This document shows positions 8,110 to 16,011 of a DNA stretch of 64,000 nt, one piece after another. Origin of the DNA: Bacillus timonensis (lineage in GTDB: Bacteria > Bacillota > Bacilli > Bacillales > Bacillaceae_L). Position 1 is the stretch's first letter. Each line of letters starts with the position of its first letter. A program made the position numbers and the translations under genes. Under the pieces are notes generated by a model. The model was not told where the DNA came from, ran no database searches, and was given only the letters and a program-made list of their open reading frames with translations. The stretch spans positions 124,001-188,000 of the forward strand of contig JAIVAN010000005.1 in the NCBI GenBank assembly GCA_020171895.1, read 5' to 3'.

Positions 8110-8178
8110 ATAAGCGCCTCGCTTAAAGCGAGAGTTTTGCAACGAAGGTTAACACCCAAAGTTTAGCTTTGTATTTTT
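8110..8178 (+). repeat. Structured repeat element, 3' fragment (copy K)
   Basis: Matches only the right end of the element (AAAGCGAGAGTTTTGCAAC, then GGTTAACAC and TTTGTATTTTTA). Its edge overlaps the 3' end of the GGDEF/HD-GYP gene, so the last codons and stop of that gene come from repeat sequence. Confidence 0.6.
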
Positions 8179-10007
8179 ACGGAAGCCTCTTCCTTTAGCT
8201 TTAAAGAATAGTTTTCCTCGATCATGGTAATAAACGGCTCTACGAATTCAGGATCGAATTGATACCCTGAACACTTACGTAATTCAGTAATTGCTTCTGT
8301 AAATGTTTTTGTAGGTTGGTATGGTCGCTCCGTTGTCATAGCATCAAATGAATCAATAATACACAAAATGCGCGCAAGCTTCGGAGTGTTTTCTCCTTTT
8401 AATCCATATGGATAACCCTTACCATCATAGCGTTCATGGTGTAACTCAACTAATGGGATTAGTGGTTCAAGCTTTTTGTTCGTAGAAATAATTTCTTTTC
8501 CCCAAGTTACATGCTTTTTAATCATTTCCCATTCGTGAGGTTCTAGCTTTCCTTTTTTATTTATGACATCTCGAGGAATTTCTAGCTTTCCAATGTCATG
8601 AATAAGCGCACCTAGAATTAACGTTTTTCGTTCGACCTCAGACAACTCAAGCTCTTGGCTAAACTGAACAGCATATTGGAATACGCGTTTGCTATGTCGA
8701 TACGTGTATACATCCTTAGATAAGAAGATTTTTAATTGCTGCTCAGCTTCGTTCAGATCCTGATCTAGTCCAAGAGAATGTTCAGCAATATATTGAGACT
8801 TCGAATCGAACTTTTGAACGATATTTTTACCTTGAGCTTTTGCATAATACATCGCTTGGTCAGCTTTGCTAATTAATTCAGATGAATCATACATCCCTTT
8901 GTCAGATTCAACTAAGCCAGCAGAGAAGGAAAGGCAACCATATGGCAACGACTCTACACCCTCAAAATAAGAATCATTCACCTTTTTTCGTAAGTGATCT
9001 ACAAAAGAAAACGCCTCATCACAAGAGGTTTTAGGCATTAAAATGGCAAATTCTTCTCCACCATACCGTGCAACCATGAATTCCTTTGATTGACATTCTG
9101 TTTCTACAATTGATCCAAAAAAGGTTAACAAATTATCTCCTTGAATGTGTCCATACAAGTCGTTGTAGCGTTTAAAATCATCAAGGTCTAAAAGTGCTAA
9201 GCAAAATGACTCTTCTCTTTCCTTTGAAGTCTTTACTTCATTTTCTAGCATTTCTTTAAAATAGCCATGATTATTTAGCCCAGTTAAATAGTCTTTATTT
9301 GCTTTATTAAGAATTTGACTGAACAATTGAAAATGGTGGTCAAAAGCTTTTGAAAGAAGCATCGCGATACTAACAAATAGAAAGAGACCAAAGAAGTTTT
9401 CATTTGTAATAAGAATTCCTAACACAAGTGAAAGTAATAGAGTAGTAAAATAAGTAAGAATAAACGTTATGTCTTTTACAATGCCATTAAATATATTGAA
9501 GAATTTCTCAGTTCCTGATAATTGGAAAAAGATACTAATTAATAGAATGTTGGTAATAAAATATACAGTTAAAGAAGCAAGGTATGGAATAAGGTTTTGT
9601 GTTTGAATAGTTCCCAATGTTCCATTGAGCCCAACAAATATACTATAAGAAGCGAAAATCATGACTGTATAAAGTCCAAAATTAAATGTATGTTTCCACC
9701 AAGCGATGTTACGTTGGTAAATAAGAGAAATAATCGCATTCAATAACAGTACATTAAGTGTTAATTCTAATCCATATATAAATAAACTTGCCAAATAAAT
9801 GGAAGAGTCCATCGAGTGAGAATTTCCTTTAGGAGGAATGAGTATTGGATGATAATTGAGTAGTAGAATGGAGCCAGTAAGAGCAAAGATAATGACCCAC
9901 TCTGAAATTGTTGTTGATTGATATGCTTTTATTGATGCATAAATGGCAACACCAATCAATGAAATGAAGGTTAAATAGATATTGGGTATTTTTGTAATCT
10001 TTTGCAT
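8163..10007 (-). CDS. Membrane GGDEF / HD-GYP dual-domain c-di-GMP enzyme
   Basis: An N-terminal membrane module with about eight hydrophobic segments (residues about 10-220) is followed by GGDEF (about 235-400, ARYGGEEF near 316-320) and HD-GYP (about 430-600: IHDIGKLEIP, HHERYDGKGYPYGLKG, DSFDAMTT). Both catalytic signatures are intact, so the protein could both make and degrade c-di-GMP. The RxxD inhibitory site normally five residues before GGEEF is absent (SKEF there), so product inhibition is not expected. ATG 10007 is preferred to the TTG two codons earlier because GAGAGTGG is better spaced. It is the last gene after the DUF5317 and 34-residue membrane proteins; a long hairpin with Spo0A-like boxes separates it from them. 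Confidence 0.9.
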   Translation of the reverse strand: MQKITKIPNIYLTFISLIGVAIYASIKAYQSTTISEWVIIFALTGSILLLNYHPILIPPKGNSHSMDSSIYLASLFIYGLELTLNVLLLNAIISLIYQRNIAWWKHTFNFGLYTVMIFASYSIFVGLNGTLGTIQTQNLIPYLASLTVYFITNILLISIFFQLSGTEKFFNIFNGIVKDITFILTYFTTLLLSLVLGILITNENFFGLFLFVSIAMLLSKAFDHHFQLFSQILNKANKDYLTGLNNHGYFKEMLENEVKTSKEREESFCLALLDLDDFKRYNDLYGHIQGDNLLTFFGSIVETECQSKEFMVARYGGEEFAILMPKTSCDEAFSFVDHLRKKVNDSYFEGVESLPYGCLSFSAGLVESDKGMYDSSELISKADQAMYYAKAQGKNIVQKFDSKSQYIAEHSLGLDQDLNEAEQQLKIFLSKDVYTYRHSKRVFQYAVQFSQELELSEVERKTLILGALIHDIGKLEIPRDVINKKGKLEPHEWEMIKKHVTWGKEIISTNKKLEPLIPLVELHHERYDGKGYPYGLKGENTPKLARILCIIDSFDAMTTERPYQPTKTFTEAITELRKCSGYQFDPEFVEPFITMIEENYSLKLKEEASVKIQS

Positions 10008-10038
10008 TTTCAACCACTCTCGTTTATAAAATACTTTT

Positions 10039-10084
10039 GGGAGAAGTTGTCGACAACTTTATTCAAGTTTCGACAACTTCTCCC
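10039..10084. promoter_or_regulatory. Long inverted repeat with Spo0A-box-like sequences
   Basis: A perfect 14-bp stem (GGGAGAAGTTGTCG/CGACAACTTCTCCC) with an 18-nt loop; the left arm also contains the palindrome AAGTTGTCGACAACTT. TGTCGAA (the 0A-box consensus is TGNCGAA) lies on the minus strand at 10070-10076, and TTGTCGAC is one base off consensus. There is no T-run, so it is not an ordinary terminator. It sits just ahead of the GGDEF/HD-GYP gene. Confidence 0.45.
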
Positions 10085-10100
10085 AAGTTTCTACAAATTA

Positions 10101-10205
10101 TTATACTAGTTTCCAGCCAGATGTTAAAGCAATAATTAAAGAGCTGATGATAATTGCATTGGTAATAATACCAGTTAATTTCATTCCTTCTAATTTTTTA
10201 CGCAT
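10101..10205 (-). CDS. 34-residue membrane protein downstream of DUF5317
   Basis: A small open frame too short for usual gene calling. The peptide begins MRKKLEGMKLTG, continues as a hydrophobic helix (about residues 11-28, rich in Ile, Leu and Ala), and ends in SGWKLV. Its ATG starts 1 nt after the stop codon of the DUF5317 gene, and AAAGGGGTGA inside that gene's last codons can act as its ribosome binding site. It therefore looks translationally coupled. The basic N-terminus and single helix suggest an N-in membrane peptide. Function unknown; a partner or regulator of the DUF5317 protein is plausible. Confidence 0.55.
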   Translation of the reverse strand: MRKKLEGMKLTGIITNAIIISSLIIALTSGWKLV

Positions 10206-10206
10206 A

Positions 10207-10797
10207 TTATGAATTCACCCCTTTCAAAAGAGTAATAGATTCATCGGTCTCCTTGTTCTTTAAGTCAACCATTAAATATTGAATAAAATAGAACACTCCA
10301 ATGTTCATAATCACATCACCGATACTTATCACCTGTGTACGAGGATATGGATTTGAAAGAGGAATGATATCTCCTAAGAAACCAAGCTTCGTAGATTCAA
10401 CGAGTAATGTATGCTTTGCATAGAGCCCATCTTTCAAAGTTTGAAGATAATATGGATCAAGTATAGCAGCTGCTTCAGCAGATACTGGCATACGTCCACC
10501 GTTTACAGCCATGACAATAAAGTTTAAAAAGACACCTACTAGAATAAGAGACATGCCTCGATAATTTCTGTTAATCCATAAAAATGTAAGTCCAGCTACA
10601 TAAACAAGCATAAAAATGACTCCACTAGCATTGCCTAACACTTCATATTTGTTTTGTAATAAATAAACTGTAAACTGTATAAGAAGTAGAACTGGAAAAA
10701 TCCATCCCCACTTAAGATTTAAAGTAGCAATCCCTTTTAAGTTGCCTTTACGCAAAAAACCAACTATAAAAGAAATGAGTATTCCATCAAATACCAT
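10207..10797 (-). CDS. DUF5317 integral membrane protein
   Basis: A 196-residue protein with about five to six hydrophobic segments and the family hallmark NGGRMPVS (residues about 100-107), followed by LGFLGDIIPL and a conserved IGDVIMNIG segment. The DUF5317 family has no established function. The frame is open seven codons further, but ATG 10797 has AGGAGAGAG at correct spacing and is chosen. It leads a probable transcript with the 34-residue membrane peptide and perhaps the GGDEF/HD-GYP enzyme, which puts it in the c-di-GMP patch. Confidence 0.82.
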   Translation of the reverse strand: MVFDGILISFIVGFLRKGNLKGIATLNLKWGWIFPVLLLIQFTVYLLQNKYEVLGNASGVIFMLVYVAGLTFLWINRNYRGMSLILVGVFLNFIVMAVNGGRMPVSAEAAAILDPYYLQTLKDGLYAKHTLLVESTKLGFLGDIIPLSNPYPRTQVISIGDVIMNIGVFYFIQYLMVDLKNKETDESITLLKGVNS

Positions 10798-10818
10798 TAT
10801 TCTCTCTCCTAAATACAT

Positions 10819-11202
10819 TAGTGTTTATGGTAATAATTTCTTCTTTATCATAAGAGGAATTGTTCTATGTATCAAACTATTTTTAAATATTCTGTAAAAA
10901 ACAGTAGAATACTCTCACCTATTGTCGAACTTAATAGGACAATATCCTTATTTTTCATAGGACCATCAGTTTATTTTTCCAGTAAAGTCATATATTGGTT
11001 ATTTAAATAAATGAGGATGAGAAGGTGGAGTTGCTCTCGGCTATGTAACACCCTTAAATCCTAGTATTCTCTGATGTCGAAATGGAAAGAATGAAACTTC
11101 AGTTGTAAAAGCGCTATGTTGAGAAACTGCCTGGAAATTAAGCTCAAGAAGTTTCTTACACAAAACGTAGGGGATCAATAGTTAAGGTATATGGTCTTAC
11201 CT
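10819..11202. other. Gene-free stretch upstream of the DUF5317 gene
   Basis: About 385 nt without a supportable open frame. Two isolated TGTCGAA heptamers (10923-10929 and 11075-11081) could be Spo0A boxes for the minus-strand operon, but single heptamers are expected by chance. No hairpin with a T-run was seen. Confidence 0.4.
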
Positions 11203-11528
11203 ATTTTCACGGTAGACTTCCATGCAATTTAGAATTTGCACCATGAAGGATGAAAATGTGAACTGAATTTTTGCGTTTATAGAATGTTGGCTTTTTGTAA
11301 TTCTTTCGTGTTAACCGTAGAGGAAGGACCGAGACTCCTCGAAAATGCTAACGCATTTCCTTCGTGCGGTGAGAACTCAAAGAAGCTTATTCAAGTCCTA
11401 CGGGAAATGCGCCGGGCCCCGGACCCTACAGGCCACAGGCCGAGGAGGCTCAAGTGGCGCCCCGTGGAAAGCAAGAGTCCTGCAACGAAGGTTAACACCC
11501 CATATACAGAGTTGTATTTTCAGTGTAG
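11203..11528 (+). repeat. Structured repeat element, copy A (with internal insert)
   Basis: A full-length copy. Left edge: TTTTCACGGTAGACTTCCATGC and a small hairpin. Core: 11308-11498, bounded by GTGTTAACC and GGTTAACAC. Right edge: GTATTTTCAGTGTAG. Inner helices read ACGGG/CCCGT and GGCC-aca-GGCC. Between GACTCCT and ACGGG it carries about 60 extra bases (11339-11400) that also occur in copy F. Open frames across it are not genes. Confidence 0.8.
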
Positions 11529-11532
11529 CAAC

Positions 11533-11561
11533 AAAAAAAGGTCTCAAATAACAGAGACCTT
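11533..11561 (-). terminator. Terminator of the riboswitch-controlled small gene
   Basis: AAGGTCTC/GAGACCTT with an 8-nt loop. On the minus strand it is followed by TTTTTT, 13 nt after the stop of the 43-residue protein. Confidence 0.88.
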
Positions 11562-11573
11562 AACAAATTGAAA

Positions 11574-11705
11574 CTAAATGCTATTAGCCAAAAAAGTCAC
11601 GGCCGCACTAATTAAAACGACAATAGTAGGTAAAGCAATGTACAACCCAATTCGGTTTAATTTCCTCTTTTGATCAATTTCCTCAGGTGTTAAATAACGA
11701 CTCAT
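11574..11705 (-). CDS. 43-residue membrane protein directly controlled by a c-di-GMP riboswitch
   Basis: A small gene missed by length filters. The peptide starts MSRYLTPEEIDQKRKLNRIG and then forms one strongly hydrophobic helix (about residues 21-39) ending in FLANSI. A strong GGAGGAG lies 8 nt before ATG 11705 and is directly continuous with the 3' end of a c-di-GMP-I aptamer; a terminator follows 13 nt after the stop. It is therefore a complete single-gene unit: promoter, riboswitch, gene, terminator. I do not recognise the family. A single-pass protein whose level is set by c-di-GMP could regulate motility, adhesion or a membrane enzyme (inference). Confidence 0.75.
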   Translation of the reverse strand: MSRYLTPEEIDQKRKLNRIGLYIALPTIVVLISAAVTFLANSI

Positions 11706-11715
11706 ATCCAATACT

Positions 11716-11803
11716 CCTCCTGATAACTGGCTGGCATAGTGGTACTCACCTTAGCCCCTCTAGCTTTGCGTCTCTTTCTTTCAAAAGATTTGCCATTTTC
11801 ATT
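11716..11803 (-). promoter_or_regulatory. Cyclic-di-GMP-I (GEMM-I) riboswitch, translational type
   Basis: On the minus strand: GGCAAATC, a short stem with a GAAA-containing loop, GAGACGCAAAGCTAG, GGGGCTAAGG, a third arm, and GCCAGCCAGTTATC running straight into the Shine-Dalgarno GGAGGAG. No terminator lies between aptamer and gene, so control is most likely by access to the ribosome binding site. The sequence closely parallels the plus-strand copy at 6545 in its conserved blocks, but its variable stems differ. Confidence 0.9.
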
Positions 11804-11816
11804 TTTGTATAGGACT

Positions 11817-11861
11817 ATTATCGTCGAAAGTTGTCGAATGTGTAATAGTACTTAGGTACTA
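11817..11861 (-). promoter_or_regulatory. Promoter with tandem Spo0A boxes before the small-protein riboswitch
   Basis: On the minus strand TTACAC (11845-11840) and GATAAT (11822-11817) are separated by 17 nt. The spacer holds two heptamers exactly 10 bp apart on the plus strand: CGTCGAA (11822-11828, one mismatch) and TGTCGAA (11832-11838, the Spo0A-box consensus). Tandem 10-bp spacing is typical of Spo0A-controlled promoters. A separate inverted repeat TAGTAC-ttag-GTACTA (11846-11861) lies just upstream of the -35. Confidence 0.5.
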
Positions 11862-11988
11862 AATTTCGGATTGAATATGAAAAAGAAAGAGGAAATATGG
11901 CTGGAATGCTTTTGTATCAAGGTTTTATAGATGGAAAAATGGTAAAATTTTTTATTTTTTACCATGGATAGCAACGGACAAATATGAA

Positions 11989-12912
11989 TTATTTTAGATC
12001 TAAATGAGTGTTTAATTGGTCAGATATCTGCTGTAAACTATAATCGTCAACAATGTAGTAGAAGATTCCATTGATGTAGGTCCCTGTGCCTTGAAAACTG
12101 AGTTGTTCTACTTGATGACGTGCCGCTTTATAATGGGTTTGAATATCAACCATTTCATCAAAGGTTAAATTTGTCTTCACATTATCGCCAAGTACTTGTA
12201 AAATGTCCCCAAGCTTCGTAAGAGAAGAAAGACTTGCTCCTTTATCAATAATAGAATAAATCACTTTTTTCTGTCGATCCTGTCTCCCAAAATCTCCTTT
12301 TGGATCATCGTATCTCATTTGGGAAAATGCTAGTGCTTCCTCTCCATTCAATTCAAGCTCTCCGGCAGGAAAATCAAATTTCCAATAGCTAAATGCAAAC
12401 TCATTTTGAACAGAAATACCGTCAAGTGTATCCACTAATTCTACAAAGCTTTTCATATTCACTTGAATAAAATAATCAATCGGTATATTAAGTAAATTTT
12501 CAACTGTTTCAATGGTCATTGTTGGTCCGCCAAATGCGTAGGCATGATTAATTTTATCTTGTATTCCTTTCCCGATGATTTCTGTCCTTGTGTCACGAGG
12601 AATACTGAGCATTTTCATAGAATTGTCTGTTGGATTAACAGTTAAAACAATCATTGAATCAGATCGACCTCGATCACCGTGACGTTCATCTACACCTAAT
12701 AAGAGAATTGAGATTGGATCTTTTTCCTCCACAATATCGACAGGCTCGTAACGTTTTTCTGATTTTTCGCGTTCAATCGGTTCATGCATAGAAGCAACTG
12801 TTTGTTCAACTTTAGAATAGAAAGAAAACATTCCAGCAGCCATAAAACCTAAGAATAGTAAAAATATAATGAACGGAATGAATAGCAATTTTTTTCTGGA
12901 TTTTCTTTTCAT
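11989..12912 (-). CDS. LytR-CpsA-Psr (LCP) family wall-polymer ligase, TagU-like
   Basis: Expected to transfer undecaprenyl-linked anionic polymer to peptidoglycan outside the membrane. A basic N-terminus and one signal-anchor helix (about residues 10-32) are followed by the LCP domain (about 65-220), with SILLLGVDER, RSDSMIVLTVNP, MLSIPRDTR, DKINHAYAFGG and a C-terminal RYDDPKGDFGRQDRQ block. The Arg/Asp residues that bind pyrophosphate are present. ATG 12912 has AAGGA about 10 nt upstream and is preferred to the TTG two codons earlier. It stands alone, but its substrate could be the polymer made by genes at 50.7-64 kb. Confidence 0.9.
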   Translation of the reverse strand: MKRKSRKKLLFIPFIIFLLFLGFMAAGMFSFYSKVEQTVASMHEPIEREKSEKRYEPVDIVEEKDPISILLLGVDERHGDRGRSDSMIVLTVNPTDNSMKMLSIPRDTRTEIIGKGIQDKINHAYAFGGPTMTIETVENLLNIPIDYFIQVNMKSFVELVDTLDGISVQNEFAFSYWKFDFPAGELELNGEEALAFSQMRYDDPKGDFGRQDRQKKVIYSIIDKGASLSSLTKLGDILQVLGDNVKTNLTFDEMVDIQTHYKAARHQVEQLSFQGTGTYINGIFYYIVDDYSLQQISDQLNTHLDLK

Positions 12913-13724
12913 TGGCAATCGGTCCTTTTTATTAGAGTCATAGAGTAACAGGTAAAAAAAACGAACAAGTTGTCACATCAATACATGTATATTCAGCAGA
13001 ATCAAAGGAGTTAACCATTTTAGAAGATTTGGGTGTTATAAGGGGATATAAATACTAGTACCTTCCTTGAGCATTAGTTTGCTGGATAGTAATATTGAAA
13101 ACGTGTTCGTTATTGAGATAGAAAAAACGGTAACGTGCTACAATTGGGTGTTTGTAATAAAAAAAATAAGGATAATACAAGTGTTTAAAATGATACTTAG
13201 AATTAATTTGTTTCGGTTGCTTCTGATTAGTTCTCAATAGAGAACGTGTAGACCTAAAATAACCAAATCATCATGATCAGATGACGATTTGGCATAACCG
13301 CTACCTATTAGTTAATTTCATCTAGCCTTTTATGACTTTCGAAAAGGTTTTTTTCAAAAATGTCATACTTGTTGCACGTTCACCAATTCCTATCGATGTT
13401 CTACCTCTTTCACACTTTCTACTATTATAAAAACAATCTTGCAAAAAGAATGTCACTCGATGTCCTAAAAAGATGCCTAGTTTTGTAAGTTTTAGCAGAA
13501 TCGTAAGAGAGTTGATAATCAATTGGTAGAAAGCTAGTATACTGTTATGGAAATTTTTTCTGTGGAAGGAGAATATGTTACCCTTTTCAGAAAAAACTAC
13601 TTAGTATTCTTTTTTGATGGTCTCTAGAAGATATTTGGACAAATAGATAAACATCTAACTTCTTGCTTACATTTGAATGAAATCATTGTAAAATGACTGT
13701 TTAATTAAATGATGAGGTGAACGA
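12913..13724. other. Gene-poor 0.8-kb intergenic stretch
   Basis: Only short frames without ribosome binding sites are found, on either strand. A 12-bp imperfect dyad around CCAAATC...GATTTGG (13263-13292, loop GATCAG) has no T-run. A GGAAGGAG-preceded 9-codon frame (13575-13604, MLPFSEKTT) could be a leader peptide for the dehydrogenase gene, but nothing else supports it. Confidence 0.4.
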
Positions 13725-15062
13725 ATGAAGATTACTGTTGCTGGAACAGGATATGTAGGCCTTGTAACAGGGGTCAGCCTAGCGGAAATAGGATTTCAAA
13801 TTACATGTATAGATGTTGATACTGATAAGATTTTAAAATTACAGGCTGGTTTTTCACCTATTTATGAGCCAGGTTTAGAAGAGCTTTTACAAAAAAATAG
13901 TCATGAACAACGACTTGTTTTTACTACGGACTTTCGTAGGGCTTATTCAAATGCAGATGTTATTTACATTGCTGTAGGTACACCTGAAAAAGCGGATGGG
14001 TCTGCCGATTTATCTTATGTTGAACGTGTTGCGTATGACATTGGTGAGCACATAACGAAGGATGCCATCATTGTTATAAAGAGTACGGTGCCAGTTGGAA
14101 CGAATGAAAGAATTTGTGAATTGCTTAATGGGATTGTTAGTAGTCGTAACCTAAAGGTGTCAGTCGTGTCGAATCCAGAATTTTTACGAGAAGGACAGGC
14201 GTTGCAAGATACCTTCAATGGAGATCGGATTGTGATAGGAGCGTCTGATGAGGAATCAGCCGAAGTCATTGCTAAAATAAATGAACAGTTTGGTCTCCCG
14301 ATATTAAAAACAGATAGCAAAACAGCAGAAATGATTAAATATGCTTCGAATGCCTTTTTAGCAACAAAAATAAGCTTTATTAACGAGATTGCCACCCTTT
14401 GTGAAAAAGTAGGTGCGGATGTTGAAGGCGTCGCACGTGGAATTGGAATGGATAAAAGAATCGGTCCTCATTTCTTAAAAGCGGGTATCGGGTACGGTGG
14501 ATCTTGCTTTCCGAAGGACACGAAAGCTCTTGTACAGTTAGCAGGAAATGTTGAACATAAATTCGACCTGTTAGAAGCGGTAATCAACGTGAATAACCAC
14601 CAGCAAGCTCTCTTAGTAGAACGGGTAAAAGAATACTTTGGTTCAGTTGTTGGTAAGAAAATCGCGGTTCTAGGTTTATCATTCAAACCGAACACGGATG
14701 ATGTTCGCGAATCGGCATCACTAGTTATTATTCGCGAGCTTCTGCTGTCTGGCGCAATAGTCCGTGCCTACGATCCCATTGCAATTGAAAATACAAAGCG
14801 AATGCTCCCATTTTTAGATGTTGAATATCACAGCACGATTGAAGAAGCGATTACTGACACAGATGCAGCACTTATCGTAACAGACTGGGAACAAATCAAG
14901 CAATTCGAATTATCAAAGTTTCCAGACGTTATGAACTCCGCCGTCGTCTTTGACGGTCGAAACTGCTTCGATATAGAAAAAGTCAAACAACACAAGATTA
15001 CGTATCTTTCAGTAGGAAGAAAACCAGTGTGGCAAGCAGTGGAGGGGGAGAATTCAAAATAA
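13725..15062 (+). CDS. tuaD: UDP-glucose 6-dehydrogenase
   Basis: Oxidises UDP-glucose to UDP-glucuronate with two NAD+, a precursor of teichuronic acids or uronic-acid capsules. The N-terminal Rossmann motif GTGYVGLVTG is at residues 7-16, the catalytic Cys261 sits in GYGGSCFPKDT, and FKPNTDDVRESAS marks the C-terminal UDP-binding domain. The length (445) is normal for the family. The start ATG has GAGGTGA upstream. No terminator hairpin follows; structured repeat copy B begins about 20 nt after the stop. It is separated from the wecC-type dehydrogenase at 50725, so two different uronic-acid donors are likely. The symbol is by family resemblance; ugd is an equally fair name. Confidence 0.92.
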   Translation: MKITVAGTGYVGLVTGVSLAEIGFQITCIDVDTDKILKLQAGFSPIYEPGLEELLQKNSHEQRLVFTTDFRRAYSNADVIYIAVGTPEKADGSADLSYVERVAYDIGEHITKDAIIVIKSTVPVGTNERICELLNGIVSSRNLKVSVVSNPEFLREGQALQDTFNGDRIVIGASDEESAEVIAKINEQFGLPILKTDSKTAEMIKYASNAFLATKISFINEIATLCEKVGADVEGVARGIGMDKRIGPHFLKAGIGYGGSCFPKDTKALVQLAGNVEHKFDLLEAVINVNNHQQALLVERVKEYFGSVVGKKIAVLGLSFKPNTDDVRESASLVIIRELLLSGAIVRAYDPIAIENTKRMLPFLDVEYHSTIEEAITDTDAALIVTDWEQIKQFELSKFPDVMNSAVVFDGRNCFDIEKVKQHKITYLSVGRKPVWQAVEGENSK

Positions 15063-15082
15063 TACTTCGTCAATGCAATCTA

Positions 15083-15358
15083 TATGTTGTATTTTCAGGT
15101 AGACTTCCATGCAATTTAAGAATGGTACCATGGAGGATGGAAATGTGAACTTGACTTTTGGGTTTATAGAATGTTGTTTTTTAAGTTAGTCATGAATGTT
15201 AATCGGAGTGGAAGGAACCGAGACTCCTACGGGAAATGCGCCGGGCTTGAGACCCCACAGGCCAAAGGCCGAGGAGGCTCAAGTGGCGCCCCGTGGAAAG
15301 CGAGAGTCCTGTAACGTAGGTTAACACTCCATATTCAGATTTGTATTTTTAGGGTAGA
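15083..15358 (+). repeat. Structured repeat element, copy B
   Basis: A full copy. Left edge TTTTCAGGTAGACTTCCATGC, core from ATGTTAATC to GGTTAACAC, helices ACGGG/CCCGT, CTTGAG/CTCAAG and GGCC-aaa-GGCC, right edge TTTTTAGGGTAGA. Confidence 0.8.
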
Positions 15359-15492
15359 TAATTAAAAACCTAAATTAATCCTACGCAGGAATTATCTTTT
15401 TTATCAAGAATCCTCTATAATAAGGAATAATTTATGCCGTAATGTAATAAATATTCCAAATCGGACGTTTTTTTGTAGAGGAGGAAACAAGC

Positions 15493-15840
15493 ATGAGCTA
15501 TTTAACGGCAAGCCTGGATATAAAAGAAGCGAAACACGGATTCGTCACATATACGTATGTGGTGAAAAATGAGGGACCTACTAACGCCATCCTCACCTTT
15601 AACACAAGCCAACGCTACGATTACTTCATTCGTAACGACGAAGGGGAAAAAATCCATCAATTTTCAGACGGTAAAATGTTTCTGCAAGTATTTCAGGACG
15701 TAATCGTCAAACCCGGTGAATGCCTTTCTTTTGACCTTAGCTTACCTAAGTTACAACGTGGTGAATACTCAATTGTAGTCTGGCTAACTGCGAGAAACGC
15801 TATGGGTTTACGAAAAAAGCATTCATTTTACGTGGAATAA
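15493..15840 (+). CDS. BsuPI-type proteinase-inhibitor domain protein
   Basis: A 115-residue beta-rich protein matching the BsuPI family (intracellular proteinase inhibitor of Bacillus). The conserved elements are a TYTYVVKNEGP strand, FNTSQRYDYFIRNDEGEKIHQFSDG, the FLQVFQDVIVKPGE turn and a YSIVVWLTA strand. No signal peptide, so it is cytoplasmic. AGGAGG lies 9 nt before ATG and a compact terminator follows, so it is monocistronic. The only possible target in this window is the subtilase at 26734, which is secreted, so a direct link is unlikely. Confidence 0.8.
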   Translation: MSYLTASLDIKEAKHGFVTYTYVVKNEGPTNAILTFNTSQRYDYFIRNDEGEKIHQFSDGKMFLQVFQDVIVKPGECLSFDLSLPKLQRGEYSIVVWLTARNAMGLRKKHSFYVE

Positions 15841-15862
15841 GGGCATAATGCCCTTTTTTTAT
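15839..15862 (+). terminator. Terminator of the BsuPI gene
   Basis: AAGGGC/GCCCTT with a five-base loop, followed by seven T. It overlaps the stop codon. Confidence 0.85.
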
Positions 15863-15929
15863 TTGGAAAAAAGCAGTTTGATAGTGGTTGGGTATGTCGG
15901 ATAACTATTACTTATGGAAATTATGAAGT

Positions 15930-15992
15930 TATCCGACGGTTATGGACAATAATCCGGCGAAAACTGACAATAATCCGGCGAGAATAAAATTT
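15930..15992. repeat. 21-bp phased repeat array
   Basis: The core ATCCGACG/ATCCGGCG recurs with CCG at 15933, 15954 and 15975, exactly 21 bp apart. An inverted TCGGAT lies at 15898. The last two units share ATAATCCGGCGA exactly. Confidence 0.6.
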
Positions 15993-16011
15993 CAAACAAA
16001 GCACCAAGGGT

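Noticed and set aside
11284-11571. Open frames across structured repeat A (and similar frames in F, I and J)
   Set aside because: They are by-products of the GC-rich repeat; no ribosome binding site, and the frame is not kept between copies.
13055-13237. 60-codon minus-strand frame
   Set aside because: No start signals and a low-complexity aromatic/basic composition; looks like chance.
13322-13522. 66-codon minus-strand frame
   Set aside because: No ribosome binding site, no recognisable domain, and composition like intergenic DNA.
13575-13604. Nine-codon frame with a good ribosome binding site upstream of the UDP-glucose dehydrogenase
   Set aside because: Too short to support; no hairpin pair or codon bias typical of attenuation.
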